Positions 53,621-63,717 of a DNA stretch of 64,000 nt are shown here, piece by piece. A model generated the notes under the pieces. That model was not told the origin of the DNA. It was given only the letters and a program-made list of their open reading frames with translations, and made no database searches. The stretch covers positions 176,978 to 240,977 of the forward strand of contig NZ_JANHDL010000005.1 of the NCBI RefSeq assembly GCF_024494655.1. The letters are read 5' to 3'. This stretch comes from Halorubrum laminariae (GTDB taxonomy: Archaea; Halobacteriota; Halobacteria; Halobacteriales; Haloferacaceae). Each line of letters begins with the position of its first letter. Position 1 is the first letter of the stretch. A program made the translations under genes and the position numbers.

Positions 53621-55876
53621 ATGGCGAGTGCCCTCGACGAGGATACCCAGCAGTCGCTCGCGGAGGGTCGCGAGTCGGCGAAGGTGTTCCTTCGGTCGAT
53701 CCAGAAGGACCTTCAGAAGGTGTTCGTCGTCTTCCTCTTCGGTTTCCTCGCGACGTTCTGGGCGCTCCGCACGTTCGTCTGGAACTTTTTATACACCGTG
53801 ACGAGATCGAACATGTCTCCCGCGGTGGCCGCCGAGACCGACGTCATCGCGACGACCCCGTTCGAGGTGATCCTCTTACAGGCGAAGATCGGCCTGATCG
53901 TCGGTGCGATCGTCGCTCTTCCGGCGCTCGTCTACGTCTCCCGCACCGAACTCCGCGCCCGCGGCGCGTGGCCGCAGTCGCCGATACCGCGCTGGAAGCT
54001 CGCCGGGATCGTCCTCCTCGGAGCCGGCCTCTTCGGCGTCGGCGTCGCCTACGGCGTCTACGCCTTCTTCCCGATCATGTTCTCGTTCCTCGCGGGGTTC
54101 GGCTTAGAGGCCGGCATCCAGCCGACGTACTCCATCGTGATGTGGACGGAGTTCATCGTCTTCCTCTCGCTGTCGTTCGGCCTCGCCGGGCAGATGCCGC
54201 TTTTGATCACCGGGCTGTCGTACTCGGGCATCGTCCAGTACGAGACGTTCCGCGACAAGTGGCGCTACGCGGTGGTCGCCATCTTCGTGTTCGGTGCCGT
54301 CTTCTCGCCGCCGGACCCGTTCACGCAGCTGATGTGGGCGTTCCCGCTCGTGGCGCTGTACGGCTTCAGCCTCTACCTCGCCAAGCTCGTCGTCACGGCC
54401 CAGCGGAGTTCGGACCGGATCGACGTGCTCGGCGCGGCCCGGAACCACTGGAACGTCGTCGGCGGGGCGGCCGTCCTCGGCGGCGGCCTCGTGTACGCCT
54501 TCTACGAGTACGGCGGACGAACGGCCATCAACGGTCTCCTCCGACTGGCCGGCAGCGACTGGCGGTTCCTCGAACCCGGGGCTGGACTCGGGATGGATCC
54601 CACCGTGGGAATCGGGATATACGCCGGTGCGTGGGCGCTCGCATTCGTCGCCGTCGCGACGCTGTGGGCCGTCTACGCCGACCTCGACACGACGAGTCCC
54701 GGATACCAGTACGGCGACCCGACCGCGCTCGACGTGAGCGAACTCGACGCCGCCGGGGTCCGCGCCGCCCCGGACGACGTCTTCGCGCAGATGGACGAAT
54801 CTGAGTCGCTCGGGCTCGCGCAGGCCGCGATGGACGACGACGATCCCGAGAAGGCGCAGGCGATCCTCGACCGGCACGACGCGGTCACCGGCGAAGACGG
54901 CGACGGTGCGGGCGACGCGGGAGACGGCGGAACCGGAGCCGACGGCGACGCAGGAGGCAGCGGCGGGAGTGGAGGCAGCGGCAGTGGCGGAGCCGGCGGC
55001 GGCGGATTCATGAACGCGATGCAAGACCGCACCTCCCGCGCGAGCACGTCCTTCCTCTCGGAGCTCACGGACGGCAACGAAGACGAGGCCGAAGACGATA
55101 TCGGCGGCTACTACACGGATCTAAAGTTCATCTTCGACTCCCTGCGCTCGCGTTCGTTCCGGCTCGTCGCCGTCTTCGGCGCGGTGATGGCGGCGGCGTT
55201 CACCTGGCTGTACCTCGGCGGCCTCGCGACGGTCCGCAACGACCTCGAACGCCGCGTCCCCGCGGAGATCGACGGGGGGATCAACATCATCACGCTCCAC
55301 CCCGTCGAGGCGCTGATCTTCATGGTGAAGTTCTCCATCTTGCTCGGGATCCTCGCCGTGTTCCCGGTGGTCCTCTACTACGCGTGGCCCGCGCTCCGCG
55401 AGCGGGGCTTCGTCGCCGGCCGGATCTATCAGGTGTACCTCTGGGCCGGCGCGCTCGGTGCCGGACTCGTGGGGGGATTCGCGCTCGGCTACGCGTACAT
55501 CGCACCCGGGCTCATCGGCTGGCTCGTCACGGACGCGCAGCTGGCGAACATGATCATCACCTATCAGGTGAGCGACTTCCTCTGGCTCGTCATCTACACG
55601 ACGATCGGGATCGGGTTCCTCGCCGACATCCCGATCGCGATGATCCTGTTGAACAACGCCGGCGTCCCCTATCACGCCTTCCGCCGGCGCTGGCGCGAGG
55701 TCCTCATCGGGATCATGCTCGTCGCGGCGGTGTTCACCCCGGCCGACGTGATCACCATGCTGCTCGCGACGGTGCCACTGATGATCGCGTACGGCGTCGG
55801 CGTCGGCGTCCTCTTCGTCGTCACGCTCGGCGGACGGCGTAATCTCTCGTCGCCGGCGGAGTTCGTCGGTCGCTGA
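53621..55876 (+). CDS. tatC2: Fused double TatC (TatCt type)
   Basis: A 751-aa protein of two TatC domains in one chain, a form known only in haloarchaea and linked to export of folded proteins. The first domain spans about 15-260 and the second about 510-740; between them lie two extra membrane helices and a Gly/Asp-rich linker (about 400-470). Conserved Pro/Asp loops (FSPPDPFTQLMW, FTPADVITMLL) close each half. The TATA-like TTGATAAC is 27 bp upstream of the chosen ATG. Many exported proteins in this window (lipoprotein, thiB) have Tat signals. Confidence 0.93.
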   Translation: MASALDEDTQQSLAEGRESAKVFLRSIQKDLQKVFVVFLFGFLATFWALRTFVWNFLYTVTRSNMSPAVAAETDVIATTPFEVILLQAKIGLIVGAIVALPALVYVSRTELRARGAWPQSPIPRWKLAGIVLLGAGLFGVGVAYGVYAFFPIMFSFLAGFGLEAGIQPTYSIVMWTEFIVFLSLSFGLAGQMPLLITGLSYSGIVQYETFRDKWRYAVVAIFVFGAVFSPPDPFTQLMWAFPLVALYGFSLYLAKLVVTAQRSSDRIDVLGAARNHWNVVGGAAVLGGGLVYAFYEYGGRTAINGLLRLAGSDWRFLEPGAGLGMDPTVGIGIYAGAWALAFVAVATLWAVYADLDTTSPGYQYGDPTALDVSELDAAGVRAAPDDVFAQMDESESLGLAQAAMDDDDPEKAQAILDRHDAVTGEDGDGAGDAGDGGTGADGDAGGSGGSGGSGSGGAGGGGFMNAMQDRTSRASTSFLSELTDGNEDEAEDDIGGYYTDLKFIFDSLRSRSFRLVAVFGAVMAAAFTWLYLGGLATVRNDLERRVPAEIDGGINIITLHPVEALIFMVKFSILLGILAVFPVVLYYAWPALRERGFVAGRIYQVYLWAGALGAGLVGGFALGYAYIAPGLIGWLVTDAQLANMIITYQVSDFLWLVIYTTIGIGFLADIPIAMILLNNAGVPYHAFRRRWREVLIGIMLVAAVFTPADVITMLLATVPLMIAYGVGVGVLFVVTLGGRRNLSSPAEFVGR

Positions 55877-55946
55877 CGGGCTGTCCGCCCCTGACGTCCT
55901 CCGCGACCGACGAGTATTCCCGCGCGCGCCCGCAAGAGCCGGTGAA

Positions 55947-58901
55947 ATGAGCAAGGACTACATCGAGGTCCGCGGCGCGGAGGAACACAACCTCGCGGAC
56001 CTCGACGTCCGGATCCCGCGAGAGGAGTTCACCGTCGTCACTGGCCTCTCCGGGTCGGGGAAGTCGTCGCTCGCGTTCGACACCGTCTACGCCGAGGGGC
56101 AGCGACGGTACATCGAGTCGCTGTCGGCGTACGCCCGCAACTTCCTCGGGCAGATGGACAAACCGCAGGTGGAGTCGGTAGAGGGGCTCTCACCGGCGAT
56201 CTCCATCGATCAGAAGAACGCCGCGAACAACCCCCGATCGACCGTGGGGACCGTCACCGAACTCCACGACTACCTCCGCCTTTTGTACGCCCGGATCGGC
56301 ACGCAGTACGACCCCCTCACGGGCGAGGAGGTCGGCGAGCAGTCTGCCCAAGACATGGTGAATCAGATCCTCGATCTCCCCGAGGGCACCCGCGCGAAGG
56401 TCGCCGCGCCGGTCGTCCGCGATCAGAAGGGCGCGTTCGAGGACCTGTTCGAGGATCTCGTGAGCGAGGGGTACGCCCGCGTCGAGGTCGACGGCGAGCC
56501 CGTGGATCTCACGCTCGACGACCCCGAACTCGACCAGAACTACGACCACACGATCGACGTGATCGTCGACCGCGTGCGGGTGTCGCCCGACGCCCGCTCG
56601 CGGATCACAGACTCCGTGGAGACCGCCCTAGAGGAGGCGGGCGGCGCGCTCAAGCTTATCGTCCCCGACTCGCCGGCGGACGTTCCCTTCGCCTCGAACA
56701 CGCGCTCGACCGGCTCGCTCGCCGAGGACGCCGACGGCGACGACCGACTTATCGTTGAGTTCTCAGAGGACCTCGGCAACCCCAACTCCGAGTTCCAGTT
56801 CTCCGCGATCGAGACGCGGTCGTTCTCGTTTAACAGCCCGTACGGTGCCTGCCCGGAGTGTGAGGGACTCGGATCGACGAAGGAGGTTGACGAGGAACTC
56901 GTGATCGACGACCCCTCGAAACCTCTCAAACACGTCTTCGAGCCGTGGAGCTACGACCGGACCTACTACTCCCGCCAGCTCGACAACGTCGCCGATCACT
57001 TCGGTGTCTCGCTCGAGACCTCATTTGAGGAGTTGGACGAGTCGATCCGCCGGCAGTTCCTCTACGGCACCGACGATCTCGTCCACTTCGAGTGGACGAC
57101 GAAGAACGGCACCCGCGAGAAGACCGAGCGGTTCGAAGGCGTCATCCCCAACTTGGAGCGCCGCCACGTCGAGACCGACTCCGAGCGCGCCCGCGACCAC
57201 ATCGAGGAGTACATGGCCGTGACGACGTGTTCGGAGTGCGACGGCACCCGCCTCAAAGAGCAGTCGCGACACGTCCTCGTCGCCGGCACGCCGATCACCG
57301 AGGTGAACCGCATGTCGATCGCCGACGCCCGCGAGCACTTCGAGGGAATGGAGGCGGAGCTGGGCGAACGCGACACGACGATCGCCGCGGAGATTCTCAA
57401 AGAGATCCGCGCGCGCCTCGGCTTCATGGAGGAGGTCGGCTTGGAGTACCTCACGCTCGACCGGGAGGCGTCGACGCTGTCGGGCGGTGAGAGCCAGCGG
57501 ATCCGGCTCGCGACGCAGGTCGGCTCCGGGCTCGTGGGCGTGTTGTACGTCTTAGACGAGCCGTCGATCGGGCTCCACCAGCGTGACAACGATCGCCTGC
57601 TCGACACGCTCACCGGACTGCGCGATCTAGGGAACACCCTGATCGTCGTCGAGCACGACGAGGAGACGATGCGCCGCGCCGACGAGATCATCGACATGGG
57701 GCCCGGCCCGGGCAAGCGCGGCGGCGAGATCGTCGCGCAGGGCGACTTCGAGGAGGTGATCGCGAGCGACGAGTCGATCACGGGCGACTACCTCGCCGGT
57801 CGGAAGTCGATCCCGGTACCCGACGAGCGCCGCGACCCCGACGGAGAACTCGTCGTTCGCGGCGCGCGCCAGCACAACCTGAAGGATCTCGACGTGACGG
57901 TCCCACTCGCCACGCTCACCGCGGTCACCGGCGTGTCGGGCTCCGGGAAGTCGACGCTCGTTAACGACATCCTCTACAAGGGCCTCGCCCGCGAGATGAA
58001 CGACAACACGAGCGTCGACCCGGGCGAGCACGACGCGATTGAGGGGGTCGATCAGATCGAAACGGTGCGGCTCATCGATCAGAGCCCGATTGGTCGGACG
58101 CCGCGCTCAAATCCCGCGACGTACACCGACGTGTTCGACCACGTCCGCGAGCTGTTCGCGGAGACGAAGCTCGCGAAGCGGCGCGGCTACGAGAAGGGGC
58201 GGTTCTCGTTCAACGTGAAGGGCGGCCGCTGCGAGGAGTGCGGCGGCCAGGGGACGGTCAAAATCGAGATGAACTTCCTCTCGGACGTGTACGTCCCCTG
58301 CGAGGAGTGCGGCGGTGCCCGATACAACGACGAGACGCTGGATGTCGAGTACAAGGGGAAGACGATTGCCGACGTTCTCGACATGAGCGTCGAGGAGGCG
58401 TACGACTTCTTCGAGAGCCATCAGGGGCTGAAGCGCCGCCTCAAACTGCTGAAAGACGTCGGCCTCGATTACATGGAGCTCGGCCAGCCCTCCACCACGC
58501 TGTCGGGCGGGGAGGCCCAGCGCGTCAAGCTCGCCGAGGAGCTCGGCAAGCGCGCGACGGGCGACACGCTGTACCTGCTCGACGAACCCACGACGGGCCT
58601 GCACAAGGAGGATGAGCGGAAGCTGATCGACGTGCTCCACCGGCTCGTCGACCGCGGCAACACGGTCGTCGTCATCGAACACGAGCTCGACCTCGTGAAG
58701 AACGCCGACCGCGTGATCGACCTCGGTCCGGAGGGCGGCGAGGGCGGCGGCGAACTCGTCGCGACCGGGACGCCGGAGGCGGTTGCCCGCAACGATGACT
58801 CACACACCGGGCGGTACCTCCGCGACCTGCTTCCGGCCGTGGAGATCGCCGGACCTCGAGACGACCGGCGGAAGCCCGCGGCGGCGACCGATGACGACTG
58901 A
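55947..58901 (+). CDS. uvrA: Excinuclease ABC subunit A
   Basis: Damage-recognition ATPase of nucleotide excision repair. The 984 residues have two ABC modules with Walker [10 protein letters not shown] (about 33-41) and GVSGSGKST (about 660), signatures [12 protein letters not shown] and [15 protein letters not shown], and zinc fingers CPECEGLG...CSECDGTR and CEECGGQG...[10 protein letters not shown]. Length is as usual. With uvrC in the same window, the Uvr system is complete except for uvrB, which must lie elsewhere. Confidence 0.96.
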   Translation: MSKDYIEVRGAEEHNLADLDVRIPREEFTVVTGLSGSGKSSLAFDTVYAEGQRRYIESLSAYARNFLGQMDKPQVESVEGLSPAISIDQKNAANNPRSTVGTVTELHDYLRLLYARIGTQYDPLTGEEVGEQSAQDMVNQILDLPEGTRAKVAAPVVRDQKGAFEDLFEDLVSEGYARVEVDGEPVDLTLDDPELDQNYDHTIDVIVDRVRVSPDARSRITDSVETALEEAGGALKLIVPDSPADVPFASNTRSTGSLAEDADGDDRLIVEFSEDLGNPNSEFQFSAIETRSFSFNSPYGACPECEGLGSTKEVDEELVIDDPSKPLKHVFEPWSYDRTYYSRQLDNVADHFGVSLETSFEELDESIRRQFLYGTDDLVHFEWTTKNGTREKTERFEGVIPNLERRHVETDSERARDHIEEYMAVTTCSECDGTRLKEQSRHVLVAGTPITEVNRMSIADAREHFEGMEAELGERDTTIAAEILKEIRARLGFMEEVGLEYLTLDREASTLSGGESQRIRLATQVGSGLVGVLYVLDEPSIGLHQRDNDRLLDTLTGLRDLGNTLIVVEHDEETMRRADEIIDMGPGPGKRGGEIVAQGDFEEVIASDESITGDYLAGRKSIPVPDERRDPDGELVVRGARQHNLKDLDVTVPLATLTAVTGVSGSGKSTLVNDILYKGLAREMNDNTSVDPGEHDAIEGVDQIETVRLIDQSPIGRTPRSNPATYTDVFDHVRELFAETKLAKRRGYEKGRFSFNVKGGRCEECGGQGTVKIEMNFLSDVYVPCEECGGARYNDETLDVEYKGKTIADVLDMSVEEAYDFFESHQGLKRRLKLLKDVGLDYMELGQPSTTLSGGEAQRVKLAEELGKRATGDTLYLLDEPTTGLHKEDERKLIDVLHRLVDRGNTVVVIEHELDLVKNADRVIDLGPEGGEGGGELVATGTPEAVARNDDSHTGRYLRDLLPAVEIAGPRDDRRKPAAATDDD

Positions 58902-58975
58902 CTCACGGGCTCACCCTCGACGCGCCGACGCCTCGAAAGGATGGTTTCAAGCGGTCGGTCGCCGAACTCGCGTTC

Positions 58976-60298
58976 ATGCACGACGGACTGAAAGGATTTC
59001 GCGACTTCTACCCGGGCGAGCAGTCCGCTCGTCGGGCGGTGACGGACGCGATCGAAGACGCCGCGAGCCGCCACGGCTTCCGCGAGATCGCGACGCCGGC
59101 GCTCGAACGGACCGAGATGTACGTCGACAAGTCCGGCGAGGAGATCGTCGAGGAGCTGTATGCCTTCGAGGACAAGGGCGGTCGCGGCGTCTCGCTGACC
59201 CCGGAGCTCACCCCGACAGTCGCGCGGATGGTCGTCGCGAAGGGACAGGAGCTATCGAAGCCGATCAAGTGGGTTTCCACCCGGCCGTTCTGGCGCTACG
59301 AGCAGGTCCAGCAGGGGCGGTTCCGCGAGTTCTACCAGACCAACATCGACGTGTTCGGCTCCTCGGCCCCCGAGGCCGACGCCGAGGTGCTCGCGGTCGC
59401 CGCCGACGCCCTGACCGATCTCGGGCTCACCGGCGACGACTTCGAGTTCCGCGTCTCCCACCGCGACATCCTCGGGGGGCTCGTCCGCTCGCTCGCCGAC
59501 AATCCCGACGCGATCGACACAGCGGCCGCGATCCGCGCGGTCGACAAGCGCGCGAAGGTCGACGACGGCGAGTACATCGGGCTGCTCTCGGACGCCGGAC
59601 TCGCCCGCGACACCGCCCGCGAGTTCGACGACCTCATCTCTGGCGTCGACGGCTCCCCCGACCTCGACGCGGTCGCCGAGGCGGGCGACGACGCGGTCGA
59701 GGACGCAGTCGAGAACCTCCGCAACGTGCTCGCCGCCGCCGACGACTTCGGTGCGGGCGAGTTCTGCGAGGTCTCGCTGACGACCGCTCGCGGGCTCGAC
59801 TACTACACCGGCGTCGTCTTCGAGTGCTTCGACTCCACCGGAGAGGTGTCCCGGTCCGTCTTCGGCGGCGGCCGCTACGACGATCTGATCGAGAGCTTCG
59901 GCGGCCAGCCCACGCCGGCGGTCGGCGTCGCCCCGGGTCACGCCACTCTCAAACTGCTGTGTCAGCGCGCCGGCGTCTGGCCCGACGAGAAACTGTCAAC
60001 CAACTACTACGTCCTCTCCGTCGGCGACACCCGCTCGGAGGCGGCCGCGCTCGCCCGCGAGCTACGTGGGCTCGGCGACGACGTGGTCGTCGAGGAAGAC
60101 GTTTCCGACCGCTCGTTCGGCGCGCAGCTCGGCTACGCCGACTCGATCAACGCCGAGACGGTCGTGGTCGTCGGTGAGCGCGACTTAGAGAACGGCGAGT
60201 ACACCGTGAAGGACATGGAAAGCGGCGACGAGACGACAGTTCCGGTCGAGGAGTTCCCGCCCGAAGAGGGGATCCCGACGTACGAGGACTACGAGTAG
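58976..60298 (+). CDS. hisS: Histidyl-tRNA synthetase
   Basis: Class II aminoacyl-tRNA synthetase, 440 aa. Motif 2 is FWRYEQVQQGRFREFYQTNID, and the histidine-binding ARGLDYYTGVVFE and motif 3 FGGGRYDDLIESFGG are clear. The C-terminal anticodon-binding domain runs from about 340. An Asp-rich insert lies near 220-260. The ATG has a TATA-like TTTCAAG about 27 bp upstream. Confidence 0.96.
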   Translation: MHDGLKGFRDFYPGEQSARRAVTDAIEDAASRHGFREIATPALERTEMYVDKSGEEIVEELYAFEDKGGRGVSLTPELTPTVARMVVAKGQELSKPIKWVSTRPFWRYEQVQQGRFREFYQTNIDVFGSSAPEADAEVLAVAADALTDLGLTGDDFEFRVSHRDILGGLVRSLADNPDAIDTAAAIRAVDKRAKVDDGEYIGLLSDAGLARDTAREFDDLISGVDGSPDLDAVAEAGDDAVEDAVENLRNVLAAADDFGAGEFCEVSLTTARGLDYYTGVVFECFDSTGEVSRSVFGGGRYDDLIESFGGQPTPAVGVAPGHATLKLLCQRAGVWPDEKLSTNYYVLSVGDTRSEAAALARELRGLGDDVVVEEDVSDRSFGAQLGYADSINAETVVVVGERDLENGEYTVKDMESGDETTVPVEEFPPEEGIPTYEDYE

Positions 60299-60320
60299 CG
60301 TCGCGGTCGCCGCGATCTCC

Positions 60321-60740
60321 CTACTTGTACGCTTCTCGCAGGAACACGAGCGCGCCGCCGAGCATTGCGAGGTTGCCGAAGAACGCGAGACGTTCCCCGC
60401 TTTTGTCGTCCGCGTCGGCGTTCCAGAAATCGTGCATCGTCGCCGTCACGCCGACGAGGAAGGTGACCGCCGCGCCGGTCGCGACCCTCGGGAGTCGCCA
60501 GATCGCGATCCCGAGCCCGGCGACGACCATCGTCCCCGAAGCGAGCGGCGCGGCCACCTCCGGAACCGGTACGCCCGCGGACTCGGCGTACTCGACCGTG
60601 TCGTTCATGTCGCGGAAGTCTTCTGACGCCTGCGCGGCGAGACCGATCCCGAGGAGCACTCGGCCGAGCCGCGACGGGGCACCGCTGCCGTCGTCGGCCA
60701 CATCCGCCGGATCCACCTCATCGTCGTCGTTTCCAGTCAT
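60321..60740 (-). CDS. DoxX family membrane protein
   Basis: A 139-aa protein with an acidic N-terminus (MTGNDDDEVDPADVAD) and four membrane helices (about 28-42, 60-80, 85-105, 115-135). The RVLLGIGLAAQASEDFRDM and FFGNLAMLGGALVF stretches fit DoxX proteins, whose role (thiosulfate/quinone or redox) is not settled. The TATA-like AATTTATG (60763-60770) is about 28 bp upstream, so leaderless. Confidence 0.82.
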   Translation of the reverse strand: MTGNDDDEVDPADVADDGSGAPSRLGRVLLGIGLAAQASEDFRDMNDTVEYAESAGVPVPEVAAPLASGTMVVAGLGIAIWRLPRVATGAAVTFLVGVTATMHDFWNADADDKSGERLAFFGNLAMLGGALVFLREAYK

Positions 60741-60874
60741 ACATCGAGCATCGGTAGCACGCACCATAAATTAGCCGGGAATCGCGGAAGTCGGTTGCCG
60801 GACTCGGCTCCGCGGCCGCAGCGTCAGTCGGCGGTCGCCGCCGCCGCGCCGTGGCCGATCTCCGTTCCTCCGTC

Positions 60875-61813
60875 TCAGCGATCCGTCGAGGAGGGTGGCG
60901 AGGGGTTCTCCACGTCGGGCGGCCGCAGGTCTCGCTGGAACTCGTCGAACTGATCGAGGTCGTCGGGCAGTTCGTACTCGATCTCACGTTCGTCCTGTCG
61001 GTCCGGGAGGCGGCCGTCCTCCAGTTCGGCAGCCGTCTCCTCCCACCCCGGCTTCACGCGGACGCTGCGCGCGGGCGAGCCAACGACGACGTGATGGTCG
61101 GGAACGTCGCCCTGAACGACGGAGCGCGCGCCGACGACGCTGTTCTCGCCGATCCGACAGCCCGCTCTGACCATCGCGTCGTAGGTGACCCGCGCGTCGT
61201 CCTCGACGATCGTGTGAAAGTTCCGGACTGCGGTCTGGTCGACGAGGTCGTGGTCGTGGCTGTAGAGGTGGACGCCGTCCGAGATTGACGCTCGGTCGCC
61301 GATCGTGAGCTTCCCGCGGTCGTCGAGATGAACGTCGTCGTGGACCACGACGTTATCGCCGACCTCGATGTTGTGGCCGTAGGTGACGGAGATTCCCTTG
61401 AAAAAGCGGCAGTTGTCCCCGCACTCGGCGAACAGGTGGTTCCCAAGCATCTGCCGGAATCGGAGGGCAAACGCGACGTTATCGGCCATCGGAGTGGCGT
61501 CGAACTGCCGCCAGAGCCACTGGAGGTACTTCGACTGCTGAAACCGCTCCTCGTCCTTCTCGGCGTAGTACTCCGATTCGAGCGTCGCGTTACACGGATC
61601 GTACCCCTGTAGACGGACCCGTTCGGCCTTCGAGACCGACTCGCCGTCCTGCCACGCCTCCCAGCGCTCGCGGTCGCCGTGGAGGTCGATCAGCGTGTCT
61701 CGCACGACCTCACAGGTGTCCTCGTCCGAGGAGAGTCGGTCGTCCACCTCGTCGATGAACCCTCGGACCCCGGCCTCCGCACCGTCGGGCAGGGACACGT
61801 GTCGCTTTGTCAT
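60875..61813 (-). CDS. Left-handed beta-helix (hexapeptide) acyltransferase
   Basis: A 312-aa acetyl/acyltransferase of the LacA/NodL type. An N-terminal helical domain (about 1-110) is followed by hexapeptide repeats (about 135-240): GHNIEVGDNVVVHDDVHLD, LTIGDRASISDGVHLYSHDHD, CRIGENSVVGARSVV, and HHVVVGSPARSVR closes the helix. The catalytic His is probably in YSHDHD. Two Cys (CGDNCRF) precede the helix. A charged C-terminal tail follows. The acceptor is likely a sugar but unknown. Confidence 0.82.
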   Translation of the reverse strand: MTKRHVSLPDGAEAGVRGFIDEVDDRLSSDEDTCEVVRDTLIDLHGDRERWEAWQDGESVSKAERVRLQGYDPCNATLESEYYAEKDEERFQQSKYLQWLWRQFDATPMADNVAFALRFRQMLGNHLFAECGDNCRFFKGISVTYGHNIEVGDNVVVHDDVHLDDRGKLTIGDRASISDGVHLYSHDHDLVDQTAVRNFHTIVEDDARVTYDAMVRAGCRIGENSVVGARSVVQGDVPDHHVVVGSPARSVRVKPGWEETAAELEDGRLPDRQDEREIEYELPDDLDQFDEFQRDLRPPDVENPSPPSSTDR

Positions 61814-61866
61814 CGCACGTTCTTCGTCGCCGTCCCTCAAAGGGATTCGGTTGTGCGACGTTCGTG

Positions 61867-62091
61867 TCAGGTCGCCTTGGAGTCGTCTTGGTCATCGGTG
61901 GACACCAATCCCTCGCGATCCGGGATGACGCCCGCCGCGCTCCCGACAATGGTGAGCGCGACGAAGAACAGCAACGTGACTCCGAGCCCGCCAAGGCCGT
62001 ACTGGAGCGTGACCACGGCGAGCGCGGCCGCGGCGATCACCGCGAGCAGGAAGGCGATCGCGTCGAGCGCGTCGTGGAGGGTCTCATCCAT
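61867..62091 (-). CDS. Small two-helix membrane protein
   Basis: A 74-aa protein with two hydrophobic segments (about 10-28 and 31-53) and a charged C-terminus (DREGLVSTDDQDDSKAT). The start is set by a TATA-like AGTATAAG 27 bp upstream, and the longer frame is rejected. Function unknown. Confidence 0.7.
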   Translation of the reverse strand: MDETLHDALDAIAFLLAVIAAAALAVVTLQYGLGGLGVTLLFFVALTIVGSAAGVIPDREGLVSTDDQDDSKAT

Positions 62092-62234
62092 GCGGGAGCG
62101 GATTCGCGGACCGCACTTATACTTCCGGACGCAGCGTCGGTCCGGACCTCCTGCCGTTTGCCCGCGTTCACCACCGTTACCGCAACGCGGGACCAACCGC
62201 ACCCGCTAAGTGCCCGGATCGCCAATCACCAACC

Positions 62235-63308
62235 ATGCAACACCGCGAACTCGGGAACTCCGGCGTCGAAGTCTCGGAGATCGGATTCGGCGCGTGGGTC
62301 GTCGGTACCGACTGGTGGGGCGACCGCTCGGATGAACAGGCGATCGGCATGGTCGAGAACGCGCTCGACGCCGGCGTCACCTACGTCGACACCGGCGACG
62401 TGTACGGGCACGGCGACAGCGAGGCGATCGTCGGCGAGGCGATCGACGGCCGCCGCGACGAGGTGACGCTCGCGACGAAAATCGGCTACGACTTCTACAA
62501 CAACCCGCAGGCCGGTCACGGCGAACTCCCCAAGGAACTCGACCGCGACTACCTCGAAACCGCGCTCGAACGCTCGCTCGACCGGCTCGACACCGACCAC
62601 GTCGACCTGCTCCAGCTTCACAACGCGAACGTCGACGACATCACGCCCGAGGTCCGGGACCTCCTCGCCGAGTGGAAGGCCGACGGCCGCGTCCGCGCGC
62701 TCGGCTGGGCGCTCGGCCCCTCCATCGGCTGGCTCGCCGAGGGCGACGCCGCTGTCGAGTACGAGGAGTTCGACGCAGTCCAGACCGTCTTCAATCTCTT
62801 CGAACAACAGCCCGGTCGGCACTTCGTCGAGACGATCCGCGAAAGAGACGACGACACCTCGGTCATCGCCCGCGTCCCGCACTCCTCCGGCCTGCTCAAC
62901 GAGCAGGTCACGCCCGACACCGTCCTCGAAGACGGCGACCACCGCTCGCACCGCCCGAAGGAGTGGTACGAGACGGGCTGGGAGAAACTGGAAGCGATCC
63001 GCTTCCTCGAAGACCCCGACCACGCCGAGGGGTCCCGCACGATGGCGCAGGCGGCAATCCGGTGGCTCCTCGCGCACGACGAGGTAGCCTCCGTGACACC
63101 CACCTTCCGCGATGCCGACGACATCGCGGCGTGGAGCGCCGCGAGCGACGTACCGCCGCTCTCTGAGGCCGAGTACGACCGCGTCGACGACCTGTACGCG
63201 CGCAACTTCGACATCGACGGCGACGACGGGATGGACGTGCTCCGAACCTCCGTCGACGGCGACGACATCGAGGCCGCGGGGCTCGACAAACGCGCCGCCT
63301 CGTACTGA
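62235..63308 (+). CDS. Aldo/keto reductase
   Basis: NAD(P)H-dependent reductase of 357 aa. The catalytic tetrad is visible: Asp and Tyr in VDTGDVYGHGD, Lys in ATKIGYD and His in LLQLHNANV. The TIM barrel starts with RELGNSGVEVSEIGFGAW. It resembles the AKR11/AKR13-type general stress reductases; substrate unknown. The TATA-like GCTAAGTG is about 27 bp before the ATG. Confidence 0.9.
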   Translation: MQHRELGNSGVEVSEIGFGAWVVGTDWWGDRSDEQAIGMVENALDAGVTYVDTGDVYGHGDSEAIVGEAIDGRRDEVTLATKIGYDFYNNPQAGHGELPKELDRDYLETALERSLDRLDTDHVDLLQLHNANVDDITPEVRDLLAEWKADGRVRALGWALGPSIGWLAEGDAAVEYEEFDAVQTVFNLFEQQPGRHFVETIRERDDDTSVIARVPHSSGLLNEQVTPDTVLEDGDHRSHRPKEWYETGWEKLEAIRFLEDPDHAEGSRTMAQAAIRWLLAHDEVASVTPTFRDADDIAAWSAASDVPPLSEAEYDRVDDLYARNFDIDGDDGMDVLRTSVDGDDIEAAGLDKRAASY

Positions 63309-63441
63309 TCAAACTCGCGTCGAACCCGTCAGTTTCGTATCGAAATCGCCCGACTGCACCGGTGTGTCGTCGACGAATTTTACTTTCACTCTGCCCGTGT
63401 GTGGCCACTAGCGAACGACTGCGGTTCGAGCGAACTGCTCG

Positions 63442-63600
63442 GAAGTGGTGGCTCGGTGAAAACCCATCATCACAAGGGGCTCAGTGGGGGAAAGCTGAGA
63501 ACTACTAATAGACGGTGGCGGGTGTGTCGAGTGCCGTGGCTCGGCGCATCGAAGTGGTGGCTCGGTTGAAGTTTTTCATCACAAGGGGCTCGAGAGGGGG
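63442..63600. repeat. Two ~50-bp direct repeats 109 bp apart with G-rich ends
   Basis: GAAGTGGTGGCTCGGT begins both copies (63442 and 63551). Each continues through TCATCACAAGGGGCTC to a G-tract (GGGGG) at 63486-63490 and 63596-63600. Outside the shared parts the copies differ, including AAAACCCA against GAAGTTTT. They lie in a 409-bp stretch between the aldo/keto reductase and an insertion sequence that holds no protein gene. Confidence 0.7.
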
Positions 63601-63717
63601 TAACGGATCGTCATAGCCACCACACGCGGAATAACTCGTTCACGGTTATAAACTGCCCGTGATTCACTCTTGCGTTGTATAGAAGATGTTTCTTCTTTTG
63701 AGATTGTAACGTTCATT

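Noticed and set aside
63442..63600. CRISPR array
   Set aside because: Only two imperfect copies of about 50 bp, no regular spacers and no cas genes.
63442..63600. Origin recognition boxes
   Set aside because: G-tracts are present but the rest does not match the haloarchaeal ORB pattern I know, and no orc/cdc6 gene is in the window.
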